This document shows positions 1 through 7,296 of a stretch of DNA of 7,942 nt, in pieces. The notes below the pieces were generated by a model. It did no database searches, had not been told where the DNA came from, and was given only the letters and a program-made list of their open reading frames with translations. The position numbers and the translations under genes were made by a program. Each line of letters begins with the position of its first letter. Position 1 is the first letter of the stretch. The stretch lies in NCBI GenBank assembly GCA_002762705.1, contig PCVE01000029.1, forward strand, positions 1-7,942, read 5' to 3'. Source of the DNA: Candidatus Woesearchaeota archaeon CG11_big_fil_rev_8_21_14_0_20_43_8 (GTDB lineage Archaea > Nanobdellota > Nanobdellia > Woesearchaeales > CG08-08-20-14).

Positions 1-2
1 TT

Positions 3-2897
3 ACATCTGCTCTGTACAATGTGACGGCGACAGACACCGACGATCCACATGAGAACATGACTGTCAACTATGCTGTTATACCGCAGGCCATATTGAATCT
101 GAATGATACTACACCCGATGAGTTTGAGTCTGTGAATATATCCGGAAGCTATTTCACTCCGGGTGGTGATGTCTGGATACAGATCGGATATAAAGATGGC
201 AGTGGAAAAGTACCATTCTACCCAAAGATCCTGGCTGCTGATGCATTTGGTGATGTAAGTGATATCTTTGAGGCTGGCGAACTCTGCGAGGCTGAATATG
301 TGGTCGAGCTTGTGGACATGACTTCTCCTGGTTCTCTTCGTGTGAACCAGACATTCAATGCGACGCATGACATAATAAATAATTCCATGGAGCTTGCGGA
401 TGCATATGGTCTCACTGGTCTTGCGAACTGGAACAGCACGACATTCTCAAATACTTTTAGCACAGCGGATAGCCTGTATCAATATGCTGGTGGAAAAGAT
501 GTGAGCGCCAATGCATTCATGAACTATACTTTCATCTTGAGCGGCTCATCTGTCCAACAAGATAATATCACTAAGATAACTATCATGCTTGATTATTGTC
601 ATTCAGGAAATCAAGTCAGCCCTATATGCGGCACGCTCGCGAATCCGCATGAAGGGACTGTCGACGGGCCGCAGCTGATACAGATATGGAATTTCACCGC
701 AGGGGTCTGGCAGGATATCGGTTCGATCAAAGTGTATCCGACTAATGATCGCGAATCACGGATAAAGATCAATCTTACTGGTGGTTTCTCAGACTTTTTG
801 TATCAAGATACAATCCGCGCGCGTTTCGAGGTGGACATCAATGTGACTGGTTTCAATGATGCGTTCCTTGTGATCGACTATGTGTCTGTGAACATATCAT
901 ATGAGCAGGGTATCGACAGGCCTTGTGATGTCTATGACAACACTTATCTGGAAGTGGATGTCTTTGATTCTTCGATGGCACTCCGGACGGACGCGATAGT
1001 GACAATCAGGAATAGCACTGGCCAGATAATAGATGATACTTCGTTTGATGATGTGGATGGCACAGCGATAGGTTCTTTCTTCAAATATCTGTCACCATCT
1101 GTCTTCGATCCAGATACCTATGATGTGATGATGATGACAGATGTCCCTGGCGGTCCGATCGTATCGACGGTAGGTGGGCTTGATCTTTCGACAAGCAGGA
1201 ATCTGACTGTGCAGGTGATAGACAGCTATCCATATCCTCTTCCAGGGACAGTGCAGAATATCACGCCGATCTTCACGCTCGATGATTCTTATCTCTCATT
1301 CGGCAACGCCGTGGTCGCGATACCGAACATCACTGCCATGGATGTCGTCCTCCATTGTCTCTCGTGGAACTATGGCTCTGCGCAGTGCCTCAATTGGCAG
1401 GTGAATGACAGCTCTGACTACAACGCCACTTACAACGGCACGCACACGATCTTCAATGTGACATCGTTTGACAGCTTCGGCGGCGGCAAGGGCTTCACTC
1501 TTCCGAATGTGACTGCGATATCTGTCTATGATGTGACTGGTCAGGCAGACACGCATGTAGGCGGCACACTGGTCGCATCAGGGCTCAATATGACTTTCGG
1601 CCTTAATTCCAGCAGGACATATCGTGTGGTGTTCTATGTCGAGAATGATGGCGACCGCCACTGGGTTTTCGCGTCTGATGACGTGATGTATCATCTTGGT
1701 CTCAATGACAGCTGGCAGGTTGATACAACAGATGATATATATTACAATCTCTCTGGTGGCTACAGCAATGCTGGAGGGACATTTGTCGATGGGCAGCTGA
1801 ATTGGACACTGGCCGCTTCTGACAGGATTACAAAGGGCGCGTCTGGAAATTTCACTTATATAGTCAATGTGACTTCTGCTGGTGGTACCGGAGAACCGGA
1901 TCTATCTATCAGCAAGGATAATATACATCTCTCAAATCCTGTCCCTGTGGAAGGCGAGAACATAACGATAAACGCGACGATAGGGAATCTCATCGGCGGT
2001 ACAGGCGAACCTCTGGTGGATGGCGTGTATCTATATGTCGAGGATGTGAGCGATGCATCAGGCAGCTTTGACAGCTCGACTTTCAATACATCTGTCCCTG
2101 GCGGATCGGATGCTGAGAACATCACTGTGCAGTTCTTCGACGGCAATTATTCCAATGGGACGCAGATCGGCAACAATCAGACATTCAACATCAGTGCCGA
2201 TGGCAGTGTTGTCGTCAACATGACCTGGCTTGCTAAGATAGGCACGCATTTCATTGAGGTTTTGGCTGATCCAGTTATACATCTGAACGGAACAATAAAT
2301 GAAAGCGATGAGACGAACAACAACGCGACAGTGAATCTGGCTGTGTCTTCATATCACACATATTATGGTTCAGTCAAAGGCAACGTGAGTCTCGCTAATT
2401 CAGATTCACATGAAGTGTTCCAGTGGACAAGCCTGAATCTGTCAGGGAACATCTATGCGGCAGATGCAGACAGCTCAGTGAACTGGGAATATCTGCAGGC
2501 GCTTGGTCGTGATTTCATGGATCTGCCGGTCTACGATGATTTCTGGGAGCTTGATGTCGATTTTAATATGTCTTTCTTCAATGATTCTATAAATAAGACA
2601 TGGACCGTCGGTGGTTCCCCGCGTAATCTGTCGAATATCACTGTTTTTGGAAACACAATATATGATGTATCAATTGTGAATTCAACAGCATATACATTCA
2701 CGACAGGCATATTGTGGGACCGATCTGATGGCGGCGGAGAATTCGATACCAATCAGGATGTTGTCTTTGTGAGCGAGATGGTGGAGAATGCTGTAGGTGG
2801 TTTTGGAACATATGATTATGAAATAAAAGTCCCAAGCCGACTCGAGAAGTACATGGGTGTAACAGACCAGGTCAATTTCTATGTCGAGATCAAGTGA
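3..2897 (+). CDS. Large N-glycosylated surface protein with CARDB domain (5' partial)
   Basis: The reading frame is open from the first complete codon at position 3, so the true start and any signal peptide lie upstream of the window. A GTG at 21 is only an internal codon (residues below are numbered from it; about 958 follow). The sequence is rich in Asp, Asn, Ser, Thr and Gly, poor in Lys and Cys, and looks like a chain of beta-sandwich domains. I count about 50 N-X-S/T sequons, roughly one per 19 residues, which points to a heavily glycosylated exported protein. Residues about 622-775 resemble a CARDB adhesion-type domain: it opens with EPDLSIS, has a GENITINATIGN core, and closes with a GTHFIEVLADP...NESDETNNNAT strand pair. 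There is no C-terminal membrane helix or sorting motif; the protein ends in VNFYVEIK. It may be an S-layer-associated protein, adhesin or secreted component. The ligand is unknown. The gene appears monocistronic at its 3' end. Confidence 0.85.
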   Translation, partial: TSALYNVTATDTDDPHENMTVNYAVIPQAILNLNDTTPDEFESVNISGSYFTPGGDVWIQIGYKDGSGKVPFYPKILAADAFGDVSDIFEAGELCEAEYVVELVDMTSPGSLRVNQTFNATHDIINNSMELADAYGLTGLANWNSTTFSNTFSTADSLYQYAGGKDVSANAFMNYTFILSGSSVQQDNITKITIMLDYCHSGNQVSPICGTLANPHEGTVDGPQLIQIWNFTAGVWQDIGSIKVYPTNDRESRIKINLTGGFSDFLYQDTIRARFEVDINVTGFNDAFLVIDYVSVNISYEQGIDRPCDVYDNTYLEVDVFDSSMALRTDAIVTIRNSTGQIIDDTSFDDVDGTAIGSFFKYLSPSVFDPDTYDVMMMTDVPGGPIVSTVGGLDLSTSRNLTVQVIDSYPYPLPGTVQNITPIFTLDDSYLSFGNAVVAIPNITAMDVVLHCLSWNYGSAQCLNWQVNDSSDYNATYNGTHTIFNVTSFDSFGGGKGFTLPNVTAISVYDVTGQADTHVGGTLVASGLNMTFGLNSSRTYRVVFYVENDGDRHWVFASDDVMYHLGLNDSWQVDTTDDIYYNLSGGYSNAGGTFVDGQLNWTLAASDRITKGASGNFTYIVNVTSAGGTGEPDLSISKDNIHLSNPVPVEGENITINATIGNLIGGTGEPLVDGVYLYVEDVSDASGSFDSSTFNTSVPGGSDAENITVQFFDGNYSNGTQIGNNQTFNISADGSVVVNMTWLAKIGTHFIEVLADPVIHLNGTINESDETNNNATVNLAVSSYHTYYGSVKGNVSLANSDSHEVFQWTSLNLSGNIYAADADSSVNWEYLQALGRDFMDLPVYDDFWELDVDFNMSFFNDSINKTWTVGGSPRNLSNITVFGNTIYDVSIVNSTAYTFTTGILWDRSDGGGEFDTNQDVVFVSEMVENAVGGFGTYDYEIKVPSRLEKYMGVTDQVNFYVEIK

Positions 2898-2963
2898 TCG
2901 ATCCATGATCTGCTGCTGGATTTTATGAATATAATTCCATAGATTAGATCTTGTAATGGACAT

Positions 2964-2976
2964 ATGTTTTTTTTCA
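2964..2976 (+). terminator. T-run terminator after surface protein gene
   Basis: A run of eight T (2967-2974) lies about 70 nt after the stop codon of the surface protein gene and before the convergent amidotransferase gene ends. No hairpin precedes it. T-runs alone terminate archaeal RNA polymerase, so this fits a simple archaeal terminator. It is the only strong T-run in the 94-nt gap. Confidence 0.5.
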
Positions 2977-2991
2977 GACGAGCTGGCCTTG

Positions 2992-3540
2992 TCAAAGTTC
3001 AAGAAATCGTTTCAAGATATCTGGATTCCTGGCCTCTGGATGGAACAGAAATCCATAGAGCGGCCGGTCTTTATGTTTGATCACCTGGATCCTGTCATCG
3101 GCTTTCGCGAGCACATCGAAATCACTCGGGCATGTGATACCAATTGTGTGTAATTCAAATGCGTCGAACTCTTTTTCATCACCAAAAAGCGGGTCTGTTT
3201 TTTTGACCATGACATGTGCCATGCCAAGATTCAACTGCGGGAATGTGTCTCCACCAAAGAATTTCGTGAGTGTCTGTATACCTGCGCATATCGCTAGTGT
3301 CGGTTTATTTATTGTCTTTAACCATCCGAACATCTCTATGTGGCTTAATGTGGTGTGGTCCATCAATGCAGAACCAGACATGATTATATGTGTCGCTTTC
3401 TCAAGATGTTCTTCAGTGTGCTCTGTGAAATGGATCACTTCGTATCCGTGTGACTCTTTGACGATATCTATTATCGGTCTCACAAATTCCTCTTTTGATA
3501 AAGAGTCTTTTTCATAGCACATATCTATTATCAATATCAT
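2992..3540 (-). CDS. Stand-alone class I glutamine amidotransferase (GuaA-N-like glutaminase)
   Basis: This 182-residue protein has the size and fold signature of the class I GATase subunit of split archaeal GMP synthase. It releases ammonia from glutamine for a partner synthetase. Visible landmarks are the IIMSGSALMD loop (about 52-61, where the family has SGGP), the nucleophile elbow LAICAGIQ with Cys85, and the GFLFHPE motif supplying His167 and Glu169, so the Cys-His-Glu triad is complete. The elbow is unusual: the family's LGICLGHQ-type sequence is LAICAGIQ here, losing the Gly before and the His after the nucleophile. It has no synthetase domain of its own. Its ATG (3538-3540) overlaps the TGA of the upstream Dph6-like gene in an ATGA arrangement, implying translational coupling and a shared mRNA. 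It could be GMP synthase subunit A (guaAA), but no guaAB partner is adjacent; a role with the Dph6-like protein is inferred from position. Confidence 0.82.
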   Translation of the reverse strand: MILIIDMCYEKDSLSKEEFVRPIIDIVKESHGYEVIHFTEHTEEHLEKATHIIMSGSALMDHTTLSHIEMFGWLKTINKPTLAICAGIQTLTKFFGGDTFPQLNLGMAHVMVKKTDPLFGDEKEFDAFELHTIGITCPSDFDVLAKADDRIQVIKHKDRPLYGFLFHPEARNPDILKRFLEL

Positions 3541-4211
3541 CTTAGTTCTGCTTCCTCGATTATGAATAATCCATTATAATTATCATATGTCTTCTTTGAC
3601 CTGAGTATCTCAATCTTCTTTTTGAAGACTGGTCCGTCCACCACAAATGTCTCGATCTCACCGCCTTCTCCGGATGGATTGATCTTGTATCTCTTCTGGA
3701 GATCGGCTAGTTCTTTTATCGCGTCCTCATCGATCATTTTTCCAAGCCAGCTCTCGTCGAATGGGTATGCGAAGACTCCCGAAATGACCGCTTTGAATCC
3801 TTTCTCATTTAATTCTCTTAAGAAACCGACTTGTTCTCTTTTCCATAATGGGTTGAAGCACCAAAGTCCAAGTTCATGACATATTCTCTGTATCCTCGCC
3901 GCCTGATAGACTGATTCGATCGCGCCAGTCACTATGCCGTCTATCTGGTATTTTTCTTTCGCTTTTATGATCGCGTCTTTTAGATCATCAAGCTCTTTCT
4001 CTTTCTCGCCTTTTGTGTGATGGATCAAATGTGGTATTCCGATCGCTTCTGCCTGCAACTCTGTCCATCCGATATTAGGAGTGTGGAACATATAGCTCTC
4101 TTTGTTCTCCGGGACTAGTGTAACTAGGCAGACCACTTCTGCTTTCTGCATGGCTAAGTATGCTGCATATATAGAATCCTTTCCACCGGAGAATAGTGCT
4201 GCGAGCCTCAT
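3537..4211 (-). CDS. dph6: Dph6-family PP-loop ATP pyrophosphatase (diphthine--ammonia ligase)
   Basis: This 224-residue protein matches the usual length of archaeal Dph6 (MJ0570-type) proteins. The family adenylates diphthine on elongation factor 2 and replaces AMP with ammonia, the last step of diphthamide synthesis in the cytoplasm. The N-terminus carries the PP-loop SGGKDS (residues 8-13). The family signatures follow: GAIESVYQAARI (about 96-107), NPLWKREQ (120-127), and GEGGEIET (181-188) then DGPVFKKKI (192-200). All key motifs are intact, so the enzyme is probably active. The ATG at 4209-4211 is chosen because a TATA box lies about 26 nt upstream, placing the transcription start at or within a few bases of the start codon. 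The TGA stop overlaps the ATG of the downstream glutamine amidotransferase by 4 nt. No other diphthamide gene (dph2, dph5) is in the window. The main uncertainty is the exact substrate of this branch of the family. Confidence 0.9.
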   Translation of the reverse strand: MRLAALFSGGKDSIYAAYLAMQKAEVVCLVTLVPENKESYMFHTPNIGWTELQAEAIGIPHLIHHTKGEKEKELDDLKDAIIKAKEKYQIDGIVTGAIESVYQAARIQRICHELGLWCFNPLWKREQVGFLRELNEKGFKAVISGVFAYPFDESWLGKMIDEDAIKELADLQKRYKINPSGEGGEIETFVVDGPVFKKKIEILRSKKTYDNYNGLFIIEEAELR

Positions 4212-4232
4212 ATTTTAAGATATGCTGGTTTT

Positions 4233-4243
4233 CCTTATAAATC
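4233..4243 (-). promoter_or_regulatory. TATA box for dph6-GATase operon, leaderless
   Basis: On the minus strand the sequence reads ATTTATAAGG followed by AAAACC. Its centre is about 26 nt upstream of the dph6 ATG, the standard archaeal distance from TATA box to transcription start. The mRNA would therefore begin at or next to the start codon. No Shine-Dalgarno-like sequence lies just before the ATG, which agrees with leaderless initiation. A second minus-strand TTTATATAGG (about 4299-4308) is a possible alternative that would give a leader of about 65 nt. Confidence 0.6.
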
Positions 4244-4291
4244 TGTCTTTGGGAGCAACGTGATATGTTTGTCTGATCTATCATACTTCAT

Positions 4292-4338
4292 AAGAAACCT
4301 ATATAAATACTGAGATTATCCCTCTCGCAAGTTTATAG
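4292..4338 (+). promoter_or_regulatory. Candidate plus-strand TATA elements in divergent promoter region
   Basis: The 168-nt gap between the two divergent genes holds two plausible plus-strand box A elements. TATATAAATA (4300-4309) is preceded by purine/A-rich AAGAAACC, a BRE-like context, and predicts a start near 4330-4333. TTTATAGG (4332-4339) predicts a start near 4361, giving a leader of about 19 nt before the ATG at 4380. The first element also reads as TTTATATAGG on the minus strand, so it may work both ways. Which one is used cannot be decided from sequence. Confidence 0.4.
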
Positions 4339-4379
4339 GTGCGGCAATTAACAATCGTTATTTTTCGTATCTATGTACG

Positions 4380-5084
4380 ATGGAAATGACAAAAATCGTT
4401 TATACAAATTTTCGTCAGTATAATTCGGAGAGTGGGAGAATGACTATGACAACTGCTTTGAGACCGGACACATACGCAGACCTTGTGGATGGGGTATTCC
4501 ACTATGGACATCTGAAGAATGGAACAATGGAGATAACACATAAAAGATGGCCGTTCTATGACCAGCTTAGATGTAAACTTGAAACTGGCACTTTGATGGA
4601 AGTGCTCTGCGAGATGGGCAGCGGATTTGCCAAGGGTAATAAAGGAAACAATTATCTGTTCTTCAATCCAGATTATGAGACACACAAAGAGATCTCATGC
4701 CTGATGGGGAAATGCGTGGCTCAATGGGCACCCTTTGTGTTCAAGTTTCTTGTAGATGAGGACAGATATGAGCTTTGGGAAAGAGAGAAAGTCGCACCGC
4801 GTACGTCAAAGATGTTCCCTGTGTGTCGTTTTGATGATGATCGAGGAAAAGATCTTGTCTCTTTGCTTTCGTGTGCAGAGACTGCGGAGATCTTTGTCCC
4901 TTACACTCGCAATGGTCCATTTGAACCTCAAGGTGAGACGCATATATTCTATTATAATTCTGGAGAGCTACGGTTCAAGTTCGGCGCGATTATGCGATCG
5001 ACTCTTGTAGGCGGACTAAGCAAACGCATGGATTATCTTTCTGCATTCGCAAGTCCTATCGGTTCGCAGTGGCATATCGAATGA
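4380..5084 (+). CDS. Uncharacterised soluble protein, 234 residues
   Basis: I do not recognise this family. The protein is soluble, with no signal peptide, membrane helix or obvious nucleotide-binding loop. It is rich in aromatic residues (Phe, Tyr, Trp) and has scattered cysteines, including a C-x5-C (SCLMGKC), but no classical zinc-binding pattern. The C-terminal third has a strand-like stretch (THIFYYNSGELRFKFGAIMRS). The start is uncertain. ATG at 4380 is the longest choice. In-frame ATGs at 4440 and 4446 have better signals: GGAGAG (4427-4432) lies 7 nt before 4440, GGGAG (4434-4438) lies 7 nt before 4446, and a further box A (TTTATA, 4399-4404) lies upstream of both. The mature protein may thus be 234, 214 or 212 residues. 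It is divergent from dph6, sharing its promoter region, and appears to be transcribed alone, ending at a T-rich terminator. No function is proposed. Confidence 0.72.
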   Translation: MEMTKIVYTNFRQYNSESGRMTMTTALRPDTYADLVDGVFHYGHLKNGTMEITHKRWPFYDQLRCKLETGTLMEVLCEMGSGFAKGNKGNNYLFFNPDYETHKEISCLMGKCVAQWAPFVFKFLVDEDRYELWEREKVAPRTSKMFPVCRFDDDRGKDLVSLLSCAETAEIFVPYTRNGPFEPQGETHIFYYNSGELRFKFGAIMRSTLVGGLSKRMDYLSAFASPIGSQWHIE

Positions 5085-5088
5085 GACG

Positions 5089-5125
5089 TTTTTTGTTTCT
5101 TTGATTCTTTTTTATTGTTTTTTCG
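5089..5125 (+). terminator. T-rich terminator after uncharacterised gene
   Basis: Starting 5 nt after the TGA stop, a strongly T-rich stretch holds three T-runs of at least six T (about 5090-5095, 5108-5113, 5118-5123) plus TTTCTTTG. There is no stable hairpin before it. This is the expected form of an archaeal intrinsic terminator and indicates that transcription stops before the YkgJ-type gene. Confidence 0.7.
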
Positions 5126-5140
5126 ATCCATCTGGCATGA

Positions 5141-5188
5141 TTGGTTGTTATCATCAACAAATAACTCTAATCATGTTGTTATAACCAA
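5141..5188 (+). promoter_or_regulatory. Repeat pair upstream of the YkgJ-type promoter (possible operator)
   Basis: GTTGTTAT occurs twice in direct orientation, at 5144-5151 and 5175-5182, 31 bp apart. The block is also bounded by an inverted TTGGTT/AACCAA pair (5141-5146 and 5183-5188). It lies just upstream of the TATA box at 5196. Repeats placed there could bind a regulator, but the arms are short and the region is AT-rich, so chance is possible. Confidence 0.25.
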
Positions 5189-5195
5189 GGGCTAG

Positions 5196-5203
5196 TATAT
5201 AAT
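5196..5203 (+). promoter_or_regulatory. TATA box for YkgJ-type gene
   Basis: TATATAAT is centred about 31 nt upstream of the ATG at 5231, predicting a transcription start near 5225 and a leader of only about 5 nt. This supports ATG 5231 over the in-frame TTG at 5225 as the start codon. Confidence 0.55.
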
Positions 5204-5230
5204 CATCGGGCTTATCAGCTTTGATTGACT

Positions 5231-5626
5231 ATGGATCCAACTGTACTGATCAATCGCGCGAAGAAGAAGATAAGCCGTTTCTGCATGGATGAATGCCATG
5301 CATATTGCTGCAGGAAAGGGAGCATGAAGATAACTGATGAAGAGTTCGATCTTGTGACACATTCTCATGGTGCTTTAAGACCTGAGAAAGGAGCTGATGG
5401 AAAATTCTCATTATTTTTCCAGGGCCATTGCCCGGCTTTGACAGACGATAATATGTGCATGGTCCATAAAGATAAGAAAAGGCCGCGCATCTGCAGCGAT
5501 TTTCCGATATTCTTAATCGATGGAAATGTTGCTGTCTCAAAAGACTGCACTGCTGTCATGCAGGGGATACTTTTTCCATATCTTAAGGAATTGCAGATGG
5601 CTGGATATAGGATTGCGTATTTCTAG
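5231..5626 (+). CDS. YkgJ-family cysteine cluster (zinc/iron-chelating) protein
   Basis: This 131-residue protein has the cysteine layout of the YkgJ/UPF0153 family, small proteins thought to bind zinc or an iron-sulfur cluster. The N-terminal cluster is C18-x3-C22-x3-C26-C27, followed by CPAL (C67), C76, and a C88-x2-FP motif in RPRICSDFP; C106 is an additional cysteine. All the family cysteines that I would expect are present. Its physiological role is not known for most members. ATG 5231 is preferred because the TATA box lies about 31 nt upstream, giving a near-leaderless message; an in-frame TTG at 5225 would add two residues. The gene has its own promoter and is separated from the previous gene by a terminator. 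Its TAG stop is 1 nt from the stop of the convergent oxidoreductase gene, so the two messages must overlap at their 3' ends. Confidence 0.82.
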   Translation: MDPTVLINRAKKKISRFCMDECHAYCCRKGSMKITDEEFDLVTHSHGALRPEKGADGKFSLFFQGHCPALTDDNMCMVHKDKKRPRICSDFPIFLIDGNVAVSKDCTAVMQGILFPYLKELQMAGYRIAYF

Positions 5627-5627
5627 A

Positions 5628-7259
5628 TTACTTATCTTTCTCTATATCTCTTACAGTCATTTCGCCGCCACCGAATGCTCCACCGACGCCAGCAGACATC
5701 ACTGTCGAACCAGTGAGATATAATCCTTTGATCGGTGTCTGTGGTGAGAATCTGTTTGGGATGAACTGCTTTGGTGTGGCTGCGAAATTATAGACTGCGC
5801 CATCAGTACAGCCGCAGAAACGCTCGATTGTCTTCGCAGTATATACTTCTTTGTACTGCACTGATCCACAAAGTCCCGGTATCAGCATATCTTCTGTTAT
5901 CTGGAGCATCATTTCTGCATATTGGTCCTTTTGTCCATTGTAGAACTTCTTGCTGATCGATCTTGCAGAATTCCATGTGCTGATCGATGGGCTTTGCATG
6001 ACAATGTCGACTATATGATATCTATCAGTCGGGTTGTCTGCATCATCACGCATCAGGCCAGCGTCCGGCCGGAGAATGGTGGGGACAGAGACATACATAA
6101 CAAAATGTTCTGGGAAGTTATCACCGTCAGCTATCTCTGATGCGTCTCTTGATGACGCGAGGACATTCGCCGCATATGACAATTCATCTTTATATCTGGA
6201 TAGATCCATGTCGACAATCGCATGGACGCTCATAAGTGATATCGACATCTCCTGTTCTTCTAATCTTCTAAAATATTTTTTTGGAAGATGTTCTTTTAAT
6301 GGGAGCAGTGCTTTTTTCATATCTCCTGCGATTATCACTCTGTCTGCATAGAGTATTTTTGTCTCTTTTGTTTTTCTATCATGATACTTGATGCCTTTGA
6401 CCGCGCCATCCTCGACGATTATCTCTTCCATCCGCGAGAGTGTCCTTAATTCTCCGCCATGCACTTCAACAAATGTCCTTGCGATCTCATCAAACATCGC
6501 CTGGTATGAATGTTCAGCAGGAGCCTGCGGCCCGCCGCCGTTGAAATAAGCAAGAAGCATCGCAGAACGCATAGTCCCTGAGATCCTGCTGTTTGGGAGT
6601 CCATCATATCCAAACAATACCGATCCCCAAGCATGCAGATCTTTATCTTTCGTGCATGTATAGATTATCTCCTGGAAAGTCTTTCTGTGGTGTCTGATCA
6701 ATGTCGGTTTTGTGAGTAGATAGAATGGCAGTTTCAGATAGGGATTATCGATACGTGGTTCTATGAAATTTTCCAGGTTTTTTTTCCATTCTTTGTCTTG
6801 TCTATCTGTGACTAATTGATTATTCAGTCTTCTAAGGACATCAAATAATCTATCGATATCATCTGTCTTCTCTGGAAATGTTTCAAGCAGATATCTACGA
6901 TTTGAATCGATGTCATTCAATACTTCAAGTGGGCTGTCATGCGGAGTCCTTAGACAGCCGAATTTCTTCGCGGCTTCGAATCTGCCGATATTTTCCATAT
7001 CGCAGCCCATATCTTCTAGAAGCTTGTATGTATGACCACCTTTGTCCATGCCAAGGATAGCATGTATAATCTCCATCGTGGCTCTTGTCCTTTCGCCATT
7101 TTTAAGTTTCTGCCGGTTCTTCCAGCTCTGCGCAAGGCCGCCTACTTTGTCGCACATCTCAATAATCGTCACGTCAAGTCCGTTTTGTTGAAGTTTTGTG
7201 CCAGCGACAAGACCACCTGGTCCAGCGCCTATGACTATCACATCTCTCTTATCTTTCAT
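5628..7259 (-). CDS. Phytoene desaturase/carotenoid isomerase-family FAD oxidoreductase
   Basis: This 543-residue protein belongs to the CrtI/CrtISO/retinol saturase-like group of FAD-dependent oxidoreductases, whose members desaturate, isomerise or saturate polyene lipids. The N-terminus is a Rossmann dinucleotide fold: VIVIGAGPGGLVAG (glycines 11-16) and an acidic Glu34 ending the second strand, followed by VGGLAQSW. The C-terminus has the family flavin-contact segment GLYLTGSTVMSAGVGGAFGG. The length fits the family (about 490-550). The segment after the GG motif is divergent: it lacks the D-x-G-type motif normally found there, so the substrate may differ from known carotenoid enzymes. No other carotenoid or isoprenoid gene is in the window. 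The ATG at 7257-7259 directly precedes the Rossmann fold with a normal 6-residue lead. A GGGGAT stretch lies a few nt before it, and a TATA-like element lies about 45 nt upstream. The gene converges on the YkgJ-type gene. Confidence 0.85.
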   Translation of the reverse strand: MKDKRDVIVIGAGPGGLVAGTKLQQNGLDVTIIEMCDKVGGLAQSWKNRQKLKNGERTRATMEIIHAILGMDKGGHTYKLLEDMGCDMENIGRFEAAKKFGCLRTPHDSPLEVLNDIDSNRRYLLETFPEKTDDIDRLFDVLRRLNNQLVTDRQDKEWKKNLENFIEPRIDNPYLKLPFYLLTKPTLIRHHRKTFQEIIYTCTKDKDLHAWGSVLFGYDGLPNSRISGTMRSAMLLAYFNGGGPQAPAEHSYQAMFDEIARTFVEVHGGELRTLSRMEEIIVEDGAVKGIKYHDRKTKETKILYADRVIIAGDMKKALLPLKEHLPKKYFRRLEEQEMSISLMSVHAIVDMDLSRYKDELSYAANVLASSRDASEIADGDNFPEHFVMYVSVPTILRPDAGLMRDDADNPTDRYHIVDIVMQSPSISTWNSARSISKKFYNGQKDQYAEMMLQITEDMLIPGLCGSVQYKEVYTAKTIERFCGCTDGAVYNFAATPKQFIPNRFSPQTPIKGLYLTGSTVMSAGVGGAFGGGEMTVRDIEKDK

Positions 7260-7296
7260 TTCGGATCCCCATTGTTGATTTCACAGTGTAAAAAGT

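Noticed and set aside
21..23. GTG at 21 as the start of the large surface protein
   Set aside because: The same frame is open upstream to the window edge with similar composition (including another N-V-T sequon), so the gene is cut by the window.
2956..3153. Plus-strand 65-codon frame starting beside the T8 run
   Set aside because: Most of it is antisense to the C-terminus of the GATase and it has no promoter or recognisable sequence.
3077..3517. Plus-strand open frame of 146 codons
   Set aside because: It lies entirely antisense to the GATase gene, whose catalytic motifs are clear; the translation is rich in Ser/Cys/Ile runs typical of a shadow frame.
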